Program-made: the position numbers and the translations under genes
The notes under the pieces: generated by a model
Told to the model about the DNA's origin: nothing
Database searches by the model: none
What the model saw: the letters and a program-made list of their open reading frames with translations, nothing else
Assembly: GCA_040768665.1 (NCBI GenBank)
Contig: JAXGMN010000056.1
Location: 1-64,000, forward strand
DNA: 64,000 bases
Direction: 5' to 3'
DNA from: JABWBD01 sp040768665
Lineage (GTDB): Bacteria > Planctomycetota > Planctomycetia > Pirellulales > Thermoguttaceae
Shown here: positions 16,767 through 24,499 of the stretch, piece by piece
Layout of the letters: each line of letters opens with the position of its first letter
How positions within the stretch are numbered: the first letter of the stretch is position 1

Positions 16767-16939
16767 CGGCTTGGCTCCCGGATCACGAACACTGGCTTGC
16801 CACAGCACCGGCACACAGTCCGGCCGTCGACCACGCGGACGTCGCGGCATCCGCAATGGGAGCACTCCCGCGGTGTCTGGCTTGCGGCGGCGGCGGCCAC
16901 TTCGGCAAGGGATCGGCGGTCGGGTGTGGTGGTGGTCAT
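16763..16939 (-). CDS. Very small zinc-ribbon protein of the element
   Basis: 58 residues with two CxxC-type pairs, CSHCGCRDV and CRCCGKP, forming a short zinc ribbon. ATG at 16939 overlaps the upstream stop as ATGA; another in-frame ATG at 16954 would overlap more. Together with the next gene it gives two adjacent zinc-ribbon proteins in a coupled run of four genes upstream of the capsid fusion. Confidence 0.65.
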   Translation of the reverse strand: MTTTTPDRRSLAEVAAAAASQTPRECSHCGCRDVRVVDGRTVCRCCGKPVFVIREPSR

Positions 16940-17682
16940 TGGGGGTCGCTCCATGCCCAGGGCGAATTGGCTGGCTCGGAAACACTCAGCGGAACGAATC
17001 CCAGATCTTCAGGTGAATCCGGCGCCAAGTTTCGCAACCGCCACCGTTCATGCTCGCGTGCCCGGTAGTACGCTTCTCTTGCCTCTGGATCGCATGGCGG
17101 AAGACCATCGGGCAAGGAGGCGGGCAAGTCGCCCTCGCCGAACACCAAGCGGTATCGCACCCTGCCGGCGGAATCCGAAGCGGACAAAATCCAACGTCTG
17201 GCCAGGCCAGGCAGGAAAATTTGTTGGAGCTGGTCCAGAGCAGCATAACAGCTCTCGGTCTGGTCATATCCGCCACGTCGACAACAGAGGCGGGGATGCA
17301 CCTCTGACGCCTCCCCATATCCGTTACGGATGCGACCGAGGACCACCATAGCATTGATGCACTCACGAAGACCCGGCAGTCCGGCCGTCGCCCTCGCAAC
17401 CGAATCGCCGTAACAGGTAAGCTTGGCGAGTGTCTTACGCTGGTCGCCACCTTGCGTGACGAGTCCTTCGTCAACCAGACCACTCAACAGCCGAGCAAAC
17501 GCCTGACGCCCAGCCGGGGAACCGTCAGGCGGTCGAACCAGCACACCACCTGTTGCGTGCCGACGTCGAGACTCTGCGATTACAGCCGGTGTCCGGCGAA
17601 ACCAGTCGATGGATCGCAGCGGCAAAAACGCCGCATCGGTTTTTCCAAGGATCTGGATAAGGGTCTCAGTTTGGGGGGTCAT
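16936..17682 (-). CDS. Unknown protein of the element, possibly winged-helix
   Basis: A 248-residue soluble protein. The central segment FARLLSGLVDEGLVTQGGDQRKTLAKLT looks like a winged-helix wing region, and a cysteine-containing segment HPRLCCRRGGYDQTESC follows. It contains no morphogenesis motif I recognise. aggtgg upstream of ATG 17682 may be the ribosome site. It starts the coupled run that leads to the capsid fusion gene; the 177-base gap upstream (17683-17859) contains short palindromes and could hold that operon's promoter. Confidence 0.6.
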   Translation of the reverse strand: MTPQTETLIQILGKTDAAFLPLRSIDWFRRTPAVIAESRRRHATGGVLVRPPDGSPAGRQAFARLLSGLVDEGLVTQGGDQRKTLAKLTCYGDSVARATAGLPGLRECINAMVVLGRIRNGYGEASEVHPRLCCRRGGYDQTESCYAALDQLQQIFLPGLARRWILSASDSAGRVRYRLVFGEGDLPASLPDGLPPCDPEAREAYYRAREHERWRLRNLAPDSPEDLGFVPLSVSEPANSPWAWSDPQ

Positions 17683-17859
17683 ATTTTACCACCTATGCTT
17701 GTCACAATTAGTCTAGACCTGTCGCTTGCCTGTTCCCCATGCCCTCAAAAGCGGGGGGTTTGTCACAGAACCTACCCCTAGGGGAGGGTCCTAGCTCGTC
17801 GTCGTCGGCGGTGCGGTCCTTGGGAGCAGGTCCATAGTTATGCTTCGTTGACAGACTGA

Positions 17860-18036
17860 TCACGCCGTCTCCCTGGTCGTCTCGTCGTCGTCGCTCGTCG
17901 GCTCGATACGCACCACGCGAAGTCTGAATGCACGTAGAAGGCATTTCAGAGCCCTGCGCAGCCGGACGATCGGCGGAGCGTCATTCGGTGAGGAGATCGC
18001 CTCGACCGTGATCGTGTATCTTTCGGTCTTGGTCAT
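17860..18036 (-). CDS. Very small basic protein of the element
   Basis: 58 residues: MTKTERYTITVEAISSPNDA, then a strongly basic helix (VRLRRALKCLLRAFRLRVVR) and an acidic tail. The ATG at 18036 overlaps the upstream stop as ATGA, which is the main support for it being real. Function unknown; the basic helix could bind nucleic acid. Confidence 0.6.
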   Translation of the reverse strand: MTKTERYTITVEAISSPNDAPPIVRLRRALKCLLRAFRLRVVRIEPTSDDDETTRETA

Positions 18037-18584
18037 ACCATCGTCCTCCCCTTCGCCCCGTACATCAAAACGCTTGGATCGGCTAACCTCTCTGCCGCCT
18101 CTCTCCGCAGTCTCGCTGCACGAAGCCGGAGCATTTCTGACCGGATCGGTGGATCGCACCGCTGACAATGCCAGGAGCCGGCAGCGGTCTGCCATAGCTC
18201 CAACGATCCGCACCGCTCGCACGGTGGCGGAGGATCGACGCAATCGTCCCACTCGACGACCTCGGCCTCCTTGACCGGATCGACGACCGGCGTCTCCGCC
18301 CAGCCAACGAGGTCCCGCCACTCTCGGAGAGCCGTCTCGACGACGACCTCCGCCTCCTCCGGCGAGAGAGCCTCGACCCATTGGATCGCCTCTCGCTCCT
18401 CGTCGACGACGACCTGCTCCGCCGGACCCAGGAGCCGGAGGAGGTCCTGCCGGTGAGCCCTGAGGACCTGCTTGTCATCGGGGGAGAGAAGTCCGGCAGG
18501 AACCCGGAGACGGAGATCATGGCCGACGACCTTGATCTCGCCGCCGCCCGTCCGGATCTCAGAAAGGAGCTCGATCAGGTTCAT
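18033..18584 (-). CDS. Unknown protein with TubC-like N-terminus and zinc ribbon
   Basis: A 183-residue protein. The first 52 residues (MNLIELLSEIRTGGGEIKVV ... LRAHRQDLLRLL) look like the small fold known as the TubC N-terminal docking domain, which is common in element-encoded proteins of unknown role. Residues about 115-140 contain CERCGSLELW and WHCQRCDPP, a zinc ribbon. The middle is acidic. It is downstream of the primase gene, separated by a repeat-rich 170-base gap. Function is unknown, with a DNA-associated role plausible. Confidence 0.65.
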   Translation of the reverse strand: MNLIELLSEIRTGGGEIKVVGHDLRLRVPAGLLSPDDKQVLRAHRQDLLRLLGPAEQVVVDEEREAIQWVEALSPEEAEVVVETALREWRDLVGWAETPVVDPVKEAEVVEWDDCVDPPPPCERCGSLELWQTAAGSWHCQRCDPPIRSEMLRLRAARLRREAAERLADPSVLMYGAKGRTMV

Positions 18585-18611
18585 AAGACGATCTCCTCGA
18601 TTTCGCCGGTA

Positions 18612-18697
18612 GAGGTTGGAGGTAGGGAGGTATGGGAGGTAAGGTCCCGCTCTTTTTTGTCGGGAGGTATGGAGGTATTGGAGATATGGGAGGTAAG
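18612..18697. repeat. Purine-rich short repeats downstream of the primase gene (iteron-like)
   Basis: Six or so copies of gggaggtaNgg-like units occur on the plus strand within 86 bases, with inverted counterparts (ccttacc, cctccctacctcc) at 18736-18760. The block falls between the primase-polymerase gene and the next gene. Repeats of this kind next to a replication gene suggest a replication origin, but a slippage-prone purine tract is also possible. Confidence 0.45.
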
Positions 18698-18755
18698 ACC
18701 CCCGTCTGGATTAATCGGGGAGTTGCCATCCGAACCCCTTACCTTCCTTTCCTCC

Positions 18756-20840
18756 CTACCTCCACACCCATTTCCAAAAAACCACGTTCTCCGCTGACCT
18801 GCCGGTCGTCGCGACCTCTCGGCAGTGAGCGAGACCGTTGTCTCGGAGTTGTGCGAGGACCTCGACAAGGACCGCGGCCTTGATCTGCTTGCCGACCGTC
18901 TGGTGAATCTCCCATCTTGAGACCCCGTTTTCCCGGTTCTTGATCAGGTTGAGGACCTTGTCCGCGAGAGCGTTGCCGGTCGAGTTCCGGAAGATCATCT
19001 CGGCGGAGGCGAAACAATACCGCCAGACCGCATGGGCCGCCCGTAGGTGATCGACGGAGATCGTCGTCGACCTGTCCGCCAGAGCATAGATCATCGAGAG
19101 CCGTAGGACCTGAGCTTCCGCTCGGCTCGTAACCGCTCCCAAGAGACCGGGGATCTCTCTGGACAATTCCGGATAGAGTTCCCGCCAAAGTTTCACCGCT
19201 CCCTGATCCCGTCGCATCCTCTCGACCGACCTCGCTGCTTCGACGACATAAGCAAGCCGCTCGGCCAGTCGGGAGAGATCGAGGTCTCGACCGCCATCGG
19301 GGAGGAGTTTCGACCGGCGGACCGCCACCCAAAGGAACCTGTTCGCGAACCCGGAGAAACAGTCCACTTCCGCGAGAGACCGGCGGAGTTCCTCTTCGGT
19401 GATGTGACCGACAATCGAGATATGAGCGTCCGTCGCCTTCGCTGGTGAGTTCTTTGCGAGGGTCTTCAGATCGCCTGCGTCCCACGCCGATCTGATCGTC
19501 GGGGACAACGTATGTCCTTCTCTCCGGCAGACCCGGAGGACGGACGAGAATTCCGACTCAAGGACGAGGAGCCGCTTATCGTCGACCCCAGGATCGGCGA
19601 GGACCTCCTCGGTCCCGACGATCCTCCCCTTCTCCTTCACGTTTTCCGTTTTGTATATCGGATCGCGGACCGCCCAGACGAGACCCTCACCGGAGACGAG
19701 ACCGGCGAGGATACGATCGCTGCTCCACTTCGCGTCAACGAACTGGAATATCTTCCGGACCCGTCCCTCGCTGGTCCCCTTTCTCCCTTTCGAAGTTTTT
19801 CCGACAAGGACGGCGTTAAGGTTCGCGTAATGATCGGTACCCTCGACAACAAAATGAGGACCTCGACCGACGACCGATCCCAATGAGACGAGCGTCTGGA
19901 TCAAGATCGCCGCGTTGTCCGCTTCGGTCTCCGGCTCGATCGTCCGGACGATCTCGCCTACGAGACCATGATAGGCGTCGTCGTCGAGGATTGGCCACGG
20001 CGCCGCCTCCGGCAGAGGAACCGCCTCGACCTCCTCCTCGACGGCCTTGATCTTGATCGTCTGCTTTCGCGTGAGGTCTCCCAATATCTTGAGAACCTCG
20101 TCGTCCGCCATCGGCGGAGAGCATCGTCGACCCCAGTCGATCGCCTGCTGAGCGACGACGACCGGATCGAGACCTCGGGCGAGAGCCGATCCGATCAGGC
20201 GGAGTGCCGTATCGTGCCGCTGGCCCTCCGCCACGCCTGGATGATTTCCGAGAGAATCAAGGTGATCTCCTCCATTTCCGATCGTGAATGAGAGGTGCGA
20301 ACTTTTCGAACAATGCGAACTTTCTCCAATAACATACGCGAGCAGCCAGGCGGGAGGCACGGCGATATCCGTCTCGTCGTCGCCCACCCAGGCGTACTGC
20401 TTGCCGTTCGGATGAATAGACGGCGGCACGACCACGTAACCGCCGGATCCTCGCACGTCGATAGGCTTCCCGCCGATCTTAGCCCGGTTCTTGATCGGGC
20501 TCCCGTTGGATCGGAAGAACAAGTGCAGACCGCCGCCGGGAGTATCGACCGCCAATGTTTCTGGGAGTTCGTCCTCGAGAACCTCCTCAAAAAAAGATCG
20601 ACGACCCTCGGCCCCGTCGAGGTCAACAGCAAAGAACCCGCTTGCCGGTCCGGTGGCGACACCGATATTGCAATCCCCTTTGCCCGAAAAAAGAATTTGA
20701 ACGATCGCCGGATCGGAGGAGGCATCAAGAAAGCCTCTCGGCGTTGCAGGAGCCTTACTTCGCGGCTTGCAGGGAAAGACCGGCCACCCTCGACGAGCGT
20801 ATGCGAGAGCGTAGTCGAGTATGCTTCCGTTCTGTTTCAT
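18756..20840 (-). CDS. Bifunctional primase-polymerase with DUF3987/helicase-like region
   Basis: A 694-residue replication protein. The N-terminal 180 residues are a prim-pol domain: LDYALAYARRGWPVFPCKPR, the metal-binding FFAVDLDGAEG near residue 70, and GGGLHLFFRSNG. The part from about residue 285 to 660 is DUF3987-like (IQTLVSLGSVVGRGPHFVVEG; AVLVGKTSKGRKGTS, a loop resembling Walker A). The C-terminus has a winged-helix look (NRENGVSRWEIHQTVGKQIK). It probably primes and drives replication of the excised element. ATG 20840. It lies downstream of a small unknown gene and upstream of iteron-like repeats. Confidence 0.85.
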   Translation of the reverse strand: MKQNGSILDYALAYARRGWPVFPCKPRSKAPATPRGFLDASSDPAIVQILFSGKGDCNIGVATGPASGFFAVDLDGAEGRRSFFEEVLEDELPETLAVDTPGGGLHLFFRSNGSPIKNRAKIGGKPIDVRGSGGYVVVPPSIHPNGKQYAWVGDDETDIAVPPAWLLAYVIGESSHCSKSSHLSFTIGNGGDHLDSLGNHPGVAEGQRHDTALRLIGSALARGLDPVVVAQQAIDWGRRCSPPMADDEVLKILGDLTRKQTIKIKAVEEEVEAVPLPEAAPWPILDDDAYHGLVGEIVRTIEPETEADNAAILIQTLVSLGSVVGRGPHFVVEGTDHYANLNAVLVGKTSKGRKGTSEGRVRKIFQFVDAKWSSDRILAGLVSGEGLVWAVRDPIYKTENVKEKGRIVGTEEVLADPGVDDKRLLVLESEFSSVLRVCRREGHTLSPTIRSAWDAGDLKTLAKNSPAKATDAHISIVGHITEEELRRSLAEVDCFSGFANRFLWVAVRRSKLLPDGGRDLDLSRLAERLAYVVEAARSVERMRRDQGAVKLWRELYPELSREIPGLLGAVTSRAEAQVLRLSMIYALADRSTTISVDHLRAAHAVWRYCFASAEMIFRNSTGNALADKVLNLIKNRENGVSRWEIHQTVGKQIKAAVLVEVLAQLRDNGLAHCREVATTGRSAENVVFWKWVWR

Positions 20841-20906
20841 TCGTCCTACCTTTCAAAGAGAGGACCGGAGCCGACTACGACCGCCGGCTCCGGTCGAGAT
20901 CCTGGA

Positions 20907-21278
20907 TCAGAACTGGACGTCTCCCTGAGCATCCGCCGGCATAACGGTCGAGATCCTGGTCGCACCGCTCGGGGTCTCCTCGACCTGGATCAGGTAGAGC
21001 TTGCCCACGCAGGGAGCCAGGTCGATCCTAACTTTCGGCTTGAGCGTCAAGCCGCTCAGGCCGCTGAGCATGCGGCCTGCAGCGTTCTTGAGCGTCGCCA
21101 TAATCGAGGTAATCCTCGTTGCCTCTTCTCCCCGGTGATCGCCGTTCGCGATTTCAAAAACAAACTTGAGACCGGATCCAAACTCCTCATGTTCGGTCGG
21201 CTCCACGCCGACAAAATTCGCCCGATAAAAACCGGCGGGAGGTCCGCCACTAGCGGAAACGTCAAACTGTAGAGACAT
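20907..21278 (-). CDS. Small protein of the element, possibly single-strand DNA-binding-like
   Basis: A 123-residue soluble protein rich in beta structure: AGFYRANFVGVEPTEHEEFG, LKFVFEIANGDHRGEEATRI, KVRIDLAPCVGKLYLIQVEE. The pattern resembles small phage proteins encoded beside primases that bind single-stranded DNA, but I see no diagnostic motif. It lies 66 bases upstream of the primase-polymerase gene in the same orientation, which supports a replication role. Confidence 0.6.
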   Translation of the reverse strand: MSLQFDVSASGGPPAGFYRANFVGVEPTEHEEFGSGLKFVFEIANGDHRGEEATRITSIMATLKNAAGRMLSGLSGLTLKPKVRIDLAPCVGKLYLIQVEETPSGATRISTVMPADAQGDVQF

Positions 21279-21290
21279 TGGTCCTACCTT

Positions 21291-21464
21291 TCATGCTGCC
21301 TCGGTCTTGATCGACTCATCCGTCGTCGAGGCGTCGACGGAGGTCGTATGGTTGCGTGATACAAGCCGGAGTAGAAACTCAACGATAGCGTCGTCGAGGT
21401 TCGTCGGCGGAGCATCGGGATCGACGTCGATTAGGAGACGGTCGAGGAGGTCGTCTACTGGCAC
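21291..21464 (-). CDS. Very small acidic protein of the element (GTG start)
   Basis: 57 residues beginning at GTG 21464: the minus strand has aggaggt ending 6 bases before it, a near-perfect ribosome binding site, whereas the ATG further up has none. The sequence VPVDDLLDRLLIDVDPDAPP is acidic and helical. It overlaps the end of the HTH gene by 10 bases. Function unknown. Confidence 0.6.
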   Translation of the reverse strand: MPVDDLLDRLLIDVDPDAPPTNLDDAIVEFLLRLVSRNHTTSVDASTTDESIKTEAA

Positions 21465-21643
21465 GGCTGGACCTCCTGATCGAGAGGCACCCGCCGGATA
21501 AGAGACTCGATCTCCTGCCACTCAAAGCGGACGGAGCCGTCTGGCAAGACGACATGCGGGAGCCGACGACGACGAGCTAGCCGCTCGGCTCGACCTAGCG
21601 GCCAGTTCAAACGCTCGTCGATCTCTTCGGGATAAAGAAACAT
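21455..21643 (-). CDS. Small helix-turn-helix protein (excisionase-like)
   Basis: 62 residues, MFLYPEEIDERLNWPLGRAE followed by RLARRRRLPHVVLPDGSVRF and EWQEIESLIRR. This is the layout of small MerR/excisionase-type winged-helix proteins (helix, turn, RLPHV.. wing). In elements with an integrase such proteins act as directionality factors or early regulators; for serine integrases a separate directionality factor is expected and this is the best candidate. It is upstream of the replication genes, so it could also be a regulator. Confidence 0.7.
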   Translation of the reverse strand: MFLYPEEIDERLNWPLGRAERLARRRRLPHVVLPDGSVRFEWQEIESLIRRVPLDQEVQPCQ

Positions 21644-21731
21644 GGCGTGTTGTCCTCCGCAAATTCACGGAGAGCAACACGCCACGGAAAAGAGTTGGGA
21701 TGTTTTGGGATGTTTCCCGATGTTTCGGGAA

Positions 21732-22412
21732 CTACCGCTTGCGATCCGATCGCCGCTTCTTAACCCCGCCCCCTATTTCGGGAGCCGCTTGTCCGGTCCT
21801 GCCGTAGTTATGTTGGGCGTCGGCGTTTGCCGCCTTGCCGCGTTGCTGGTGGATCTCATCGCCAAACTGGATCTCCAAACGGTTCCACCAGGCGAGGAGC
21901 CGAGACCTTTCGACCTTCGGCTGAGCCCCCTGCCCAGGAACGATGATAGGACCTTCATAGTGATCGCTGAGCCGCTTGACCTTCGTCCGCTCCTCCTCGT
22001 CATTGCGGAGATCGAGCGTTTGTAGGATCTCCCGCCAAGAGGTGAGGTATGTTTTAGGCGTCTGGTTCGCCGGTACTGCCGCCGCCTCGATCGTCCGGAG
22101 TTCCCTCTCCGCCGCGTCCCAGTCCATATCCTTCCGATCATGCCACTTATCGGAGGAGCCGACATAGCGGAGCGTTGGGAACAAATCCGGCAGTTCGGTG
22201 GCGACCAGTTCTGCGAGCCGGCAGACCTCCATGCTCCAGTTCTGACAGCACTTCAACCAGGCGGAGTAATCATGGCGGATACCGGGGATCAAAGCCGAAT
22301 ACGCCAAATCGCCGCTGAGGTTTTCGAGTTGCTTGGCGTCCTTCGCCAGTTCCGTCGCCGCTTTGGGATACGCGTCCCTGATCGTTCGAGCCAGGTCTGA
22401 GATTTCGGACAT
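21732..22412 (-). CDS. Unknown protein at the right end of the element
   Basis: A 226-residue soluble protein, mostly helical and charged: MSEISDLARTIRDAYPKAAT, then ..YSAWLKCCQNWSMEVCRLAELVATELPDLFPTLRYV, a middle part DWDAAERELRTIEAAA and a basic C-terminus (KKRRSDRKR). It is the first gene of the element from the right attachment end and would be the first transcribed leftward. I do not recognise the family. The C-terminal basic tail suggests nucleic-acid contact. Confidence 0.6.
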   Translation of the reverse strand: MSEISDLARTIRDAYPKAATELAKDAKQLENLSGDLAYSALIPGIRHDYSAWLKCCQNWSMEVCRLAELVATELPDLFPTLRYVGSSDKWHDRKDMDWDAAERELRTIEAAAVPANQTPKTYLTSWREILQTLDLRNDEEERTKVKRLSDHYEGPIIVPGQGAQPKVERSRLLAWWNRLEIQFGDEIHQQRGKAANADAQHNYGRTGQAAPEIGGGVKKRRSDRKR

Positions 22413-22580
22413 TGAGAGCCTACCTTTTCTTCTATGGTCCCGCCGACCGAAGGAGGAAAAGGTAGGGAACTCCTCCGGACCGGCGAGACCTCGGAGCCGA
22501 CCGTCATCGGCTCCGTGTTCATTGTACCGTGATCATGCCGCTGTACGAAGATCCTCGGCGGTAAGCCGGATCCAGGGGAT

Positions 22581-22600
22581 TCCGTTCTTACTATCATGTT
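22581..22600 (-). repeat. Inner attachment-arm inverted repeat, right end
   Basis: On the minus strand this 20-base segment reads aacatgatagtaagaacgga, matching 12107-12127 on the plus strand except for one substitution and one missing base. Beyond it, at about 22609, the broken terminase gene resumes. Confidence 0.65.
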
Positions 22601-22608
22601 CACCACTT

Positions 22609-23560
22609 CTGATACTGAGCTGATTCGACGCCGAAGGCGTCGGGGGCGGAACTGGTGATAGTGCTCGACGCCGTCGGCGATGATCTGCGGCGTGGGCGGC
22701 GGGCGATGTCGGCCTTGACATAGAGGACGCCGACGGTCGACGCCGAGGCGGATGAAGGCGGAGTAGTCGCCGTGGCTGGCGTCGGTGCCTTTGCTGGGAT
22801 CGAGGGCCAAGACTTTTAGACGGAGATCTTGGGCCAGTCGTCGAACCAGATCTGCTGGTCGAAGTAGAAGCTGGGCCACTCGCAGAGCTCGGGGTTGATG
22901 GGCGAGTTCTGCTTCTCGCGTTCGGAAGGCCGGTCGGCCGCTATCGACGCGGAGACACATGAGCGTGTACAGTCTTCGAGCTGGGGCCAGAGGACGGCGC
23001 GCCAGAGTCCTCATGGCGAGGCGGTTTCGTCGTAGAAGGCGCGGGCGGCGTGGCGGGCGGCGGGGGCGGGGGTCGGCGTAGAGGATTCCCACACCCCAGA
23101 GGGCGGTGCCGCGGGGCCAGGGATCGATGGAGCGGAAACGCGGCTGGTCCAGCCGGGAGTGTGGTCGAGCTCGACGGCAAGGGCTTCGCGGTGCAGGGCG
23201 GTGGCGAGATTGACGACGTTGGTCAGCGGTGTGCCGGCTTTGAGGAGCGTGCCGTGGAACCAGGTGCGGGCGTGCTCGCGCTGAAGGGCGGACTGGATGT
23301 GGGAGTCGTTCTGGAGGTCGTCGCAGAGGATGAGCGTGGGCCGGTTGTGGCGGCGGCGGTGGCCGCGGATCCGCTGGCCGGTGCCGAAGGCCTCGATGGT
23401 GACGCCGTTGCGCAAGACGATGGAGCCGGCGCGCCAGATGGGGCCGCGGCCGACGGCATGGGGATAGCGGCGGGCGAGATAGGGATTGTCGGGCACCAAG
23501 AAGAGAGATGGGCTTCCGGCGCAGTTGGAGGGCGTGAGGCGGCGGTTCGAACGTTGGCGT
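22609..23560 (-). pseudogene. 5' part of the broken terminase large-subunit gene, frameshifted and truncated
   Basis: The minus strand encodes recognisable terminase pieces in several frames. At about 23300-23499 they are PDNPYLARRYPHAVGRGPIW, IEAFGTGQRIRGHRRR and the Walker B-like LILCDDLQND. Then come LKAGTPLTNVVNLATALHRE and PGWTSRV, then after shifts LKVLALDPSKGTDASHGDYS (nuclease motif) and TPQIIADGVEHYHQF near 22640. The reading frame changes at least three times, so the gene is dead independently of the insertion. It continues at 11786-12103 on the other side of the element. Its own 5' end, with Walker A, is missing and replaced by IS66-derived sequence at about 23560. Confidence 0.75.
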
Positions 23561-23901
23561 CAGACGCGTCCGGTACGCGCGCGGATTCCGGATTCGCTCT
23601 GGAGGCTGGCGGTGAAGATGGCTCGGATTCATGGGATTCACCAGACCAGCAAGACGCTGTGAGTGAATTACTACGCACTCAAGAGACGCCTTGAGGAACA
23701 ATCGCCCCCATCCCTCGCCGGTCCCGGCAACGGTGTTGGGGCGGCATTCGTGGAATTGGTTCCTCCTCCTGCCGATCGGCCTGGGCGAATGCGTCCTGCA
23801 GTGGGAAGATGCTGGCGGGGCCAAGATGCGAGTTCACCTTGAAGGGAGTCGTGCTGCCTGACCTGGACGTGGACTGAGCCGAAGCTTTGGAAGGGTGAGC
23901 C

Positions 23902-24270
23902 GTGATCCAGATCACACCTCAGATGCGCGTCCTGGTAGCGATTGAGCCCGCGGATTTCCGCCGAGGAATCGATGGTTTGGCTTGCCTCTGCAAACAGATC
24001 GCTCCAGCAGGACCCGTTCTGCGGCTGGATGTTTGTGTGTTCCGCAACCGCAAAGCCACGGCGGTCAAGATCCTTGTCTATGACGGGCAAGGGTTCTGCT
24101 GGCGTGCCACAAGCGGCTGTCCAGCGGGCGTTTTCGCTGGTGGCCAAGCGACGCCAGCCAGCCGGCTCAGACGCTGGCAGCGCACCAACTGCAGGTTCCT
24201 GCTGGCCGCCGGGAACCCCACGGCAGACCAGGCGCTGCCCGTGTGGCGACCGGTGAGTCCGGGAATCTGA
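23902..24270 (+). pseudogene. IS66 TnpB (Orf2) remnant
   Basis: It begins MIQITPQMRVLVAIEPADFR then RGIDGLACLCKQ, followed by FRNRKATAVKILVYDGQGF, the signature of IS66 TnpB, a small accessory protein. After residue 40 and again after about residue 65 the conserved sequence moves to other frames, so the gene is broken. Its intact N-terminal part marks where the IS66 element crosses the region. Confidence 0.75.
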
Positions 24271-24499
24271 AACGCCCGGCGTGCCTCTTACGTTCCACGC
24301 CTGCTCGTGCTACAGTGCACGGGCCATGGTTTGCCGCAGTCCTCAAGTACCGTGGTCGCGTGGGTGACGGGGATGCCGAAGTGGCGCTCCATCCGGCAGC
24401 TCATCGCCGCGCATCCGTCGCTGAGCCGGCGGCCTTATCCCAGAAGCTTTGTGAGGCTGGACCCTGGGTTCAAGCCAACGGCCAAGTGACGAAGTCGAA

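Larger units (their letters stand above)
12104..22608. mobile_element. Candidate phage satellite integrated in a terminase gene (10.5 kb)
   Basis: The element is bounded by the two halves of a broken terminase gene. Just inside the ends are matching inverted sequences: 12107-12127 (plus strand, aacatgatagaaagaaccgga) and 22581-22600 (minus strand), differing by one substitution and one base of length. This is what the two arms of a serine-integrase attP look like after integration. All genes run leftward: an unknown protein, a small HTH protein, a primase-polymerase, zinc-ribbon proteins, a protease-capsid fusion and, at the end, the integrase. No portal, terminase or tail gene was recognised. 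I infer a satellite that uses a helper phage; a decayed prophage or plasmid-like element is the alternative. The exact crossover bases are uncertain by a few positions (in the CAG-TAT-CAG / CAT-TTC-CAA codons). Confidence 0.7.
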
